From contig NZ_CP035319.1 of assembly GCF_004328705.1 (NCBI RefSeq), positions 4,154,001 through 4,218,000 on the forward strand: a stretch of DNA of 64,000 bases, in the 5' to 3' direction. The position numbers were made by a program, and so were the translations under genes. Positions 62,724 through 64,000 of this stretch are shown piece after piece (position 1 is the first letter of the stretch; every line of letters starts with the position of its first letter). A model generated the notes under the pieces. It was not told the origin of the DNA. It worked only from the letters and a program-made list of their open reading frames with translations, and made no database searches. The DNA comes from Rhodococcus sp. ABRD24. Its GTDB lineage: Bacteria > Actinomycetota > Actinomycetes > Mycobacteriales > Mycobacteriaceae.

Positions 62724-64000
62724 GTGCTGCTCCGATCGTTGAATCCCCTCGCAGTCGCCCGCGGCGACGACATGCCCGACGCCGTGCGGATCGGTGACAC
62801 GGCACTCTCGCGTACCGACATCCTCGGCGCCGCCGGGGCCCTGGCCAAGCGCATTGCCGGCGCCCGCGTGGTGGCGGTGCTCGCCGACTCGACCCCGTCG
62901 ACAGTGATCGCGGTGGTGGGCTGTCTACTCGCCGGGGTGACGGTCGTCCCGGTGCCGCCGGATTCCGGTCCGGCGGAGTTGACGCATATCCTGTCCGACT
63001 CCGGCGCGCAGGCGTGGCTGGGGAAGGCTCCCGAGGCGTCCGAGCTCCCGGTGGTTCCGGTCCGGGTGCACGCCCGCGACTGGCACTCGCACCCCGAACC
63101 GCACCCGTCGTCCACCGCGTTCGTGCTCTACACGTCGGGCACCACGGGCCCGCCGAAGGGCGTGCTGCTGAGCCGCGGCGCAATCGCCGCGGGCATCGAC
63201 GCGCTCGCCGAGGCGTGGGACTGGACGTCGAAAGACGTTCTGGTGCACGGGCTACCGCTCTTCCATGTGCACGGATTGATCCTCGGGGTGCTCGGCCCGC
63301 TGCGGGTGGGTAGCCGGTTGATCCACACCGTCAAGCCGACGCCACAGGCATACGCGGAGGCAGCCCGGGCCGGTGGCTCGCTGTTCTTCGGCGTACCCAC
63401 CGTGTGGTCGCGGATCGCTCTGGACGAGGCGTCGGCCCGCGCACTCAGTGGAGCGCGGCTGCTGGTGTCGGGCAGCGCTCCGCTGCCGGTGCCGGTGTTC
63501 GAACGGCTGCGCGAACTCACCGGTCTCGCGCCGATCGAGCGCTACGGCATGAGCGAGACCATGCTGACGCTGAGTACCCGCGTAGACGGCGAGCGCCGTC
63601 CCGGCTGGGTGGGGCTGCCGGTGCGCGGCGTCGAGACCCGGTTGCGTGACGAGCGTGGGGCGGAGGTGCCGCACGACGGCGAGAGCATCGGCGGTCTGCA
63701 GGTCCGCGGGGCGACGCTGTTCGACGGCTATCTGAACCGGCCCGAGGCGACCGCCCAATCGTGGACCGAGGACGGCTGGTTCAAGACCGGTGACGTCGCG
63801 GTGATCGACGAGGGCGGCTTCCACCGTATCGTCGGGCGCGAATCCACCGACCTCATCAAGTCCGGCGGCTACCGCATCGGGGCCGGCGAGGTGGAGGCGG
63901 CACTGCTCGGACATCCAGGCGTGAGGGAGGCCGCCGTGCTCGGGCTGCCGGACGCGGATCTGGGACAGCGGATCGTGGCGTTCGTGGTGGGAGAAGGCCT
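62724..64000 (+). CDS. fadD36: Acyl-CoA synthetase FadD36, 3' end outside the window
   Basis: The frame from GTG 62724 runs off the window after about 425 codons. It is an AMP-forming acyl-CoA synthetase: the P-loop VLYTSGTTGPPKGVLLSR, GLPLFHVHGL, SGSAPLP, ERYGMSETMLTLSTR (A5-type), FKTGDVAVIDEGG and GRESTDLIKSGGYRIGAGE, all as in mycobacterial FadD36 (Rv1193). The start LLRSLNPLAV also matches. Such enzymes activate fatty or malonate-type acids; for FadD36 the natural substrate is uncertain. It follows proline dehydrogenase by 25 bases. The A8-A10 C-terminal lysine region is probably just beyond the end. Confidence 0.9.
   Translation, partial: MLLRSLNPLAVARGDDMPDAVRIGDTALSRTDILGAAGALAKRIAGARVVAVLADSTPSTVIAVVGCLLAGVTVVPVPPDSGPAELTHILSDSGAQAWLGKAPEASELPVVPVRVHARDWHSHPEPHPSSTAFVLYTSGTTGPPKGVLLSRGAIAAGIDALAEAWDWTSKDVLVHGLPLFHVHGLILGVLGPLRVGSRLIHTVKPTPQAYAEAARAGGSLFFGVPTVWSRIALDEASARALSGARLLVSGSAPLPVPVFERLRELTGLAPIERYGMSETMLTLSTRVDGERRPGWVGLPVRGVETRLRDERGAEVPHDGESIGGLQVRGATLFDGYLNRPEATAQSWTEDGWFKTGDVAVIDEGGFHRIVGRESTDLIKSGGYRIGAGEVEAALLGHPGVREAAVLGLPDADLGQRIVAFVVGEG

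Overview
The window is high-GC actinobacterial DNA, most likely from a Rhodococcus. Three things point there. It has genes for mycothiol (mshB), coenzyme F420 (fbiC) and PIM/LAM lipoglycan assembly (pimE, lpqW). It has a two-component phenol hydroxylase of the rhodococcal PheA1/PheA2 type with a catechol catRABC cluster. Its core gene order matches Mycobacterium tuberculosis Rv1159-Rv1193: pimE, phhB, mutT2, typA, lpqW, mshB, an Rv1171-like gene, fbiC, fdxC, dapC, rocA/pruA, proline dehydrogenase and fadD36. Assignments rest on recalled family motifs and gene order; no database search was run.

Layout. Positions 1-6000 are a decayed, transposon-rich segment: a GNAT gene cut by the window edge, a zeta-toxin fragment without its Walker A motif, an IS1380-type transposase with an amber codon and a likely frameshift, an ISL3 fragment, and an IS3 remnant abutting a beheaded LGFP-repeat gene. 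Positions 6000-21200 hold accessory and envelope genes: a DUF4913 protein, an LGS-repeat surface protein beside a class F sortase, an amidohydrolase, an Mrr-like nuclease followed by a large unfamiliar nuclease-like protein, a Tat-exported DUF1906 protein, a MarR/MFS pair, and several small proteins. Positions 21546-23475 return to the conserved core (pimE-phhB-mutT2).

The first catabolic island (23540-36950) sits between mutT2 and typA. It encodes two paralogous luciferase-like flavin monooxygenases, a flavin reductase, a semialdehyde dehydrogenase, FAH-family and CMD-family proteins, a DapA-family lyase, an ornithine-cyclodeaminase-like protein, a carboxylesterase, a degenerate RibBA-like protein, a double-cupin dioxygenase-like protein and an IclR regulator. 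Related palindromes (ATCCCGC-centred) lie in its three divergent intergenic regions, so it looks like one regulon. The substrate is unknown; an N-heterocyclic or aromatic compound is plausible.

Positions 38000-46464 hold an FAD oxidase, a LuxR-type regulator and then core genes typA, lpqW, mshB and an Rv1171-like gene. The second catabolic island (46536-53222) takes phenol to catechol (pheA1A2 with an AraC-type regulator) and catechol to the beta-ketoadipate enol-lactone (catABC with an IclR-type regulator). Two PH-domain membrane proteins follow, then the core again: fbiC, fdxC, dapC, pruA, proline dehydrogenase and a 3'-truncated fadD36 at the window end.

The best candidates for undescribed biology are the first catabolic island with its shared operators, the tandem nuclease pair at 11367-14765, and the sortase/LGS-repeat pair at 6970-9123. 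Several small genes (33, 52 and 32 aa) are easily missed.
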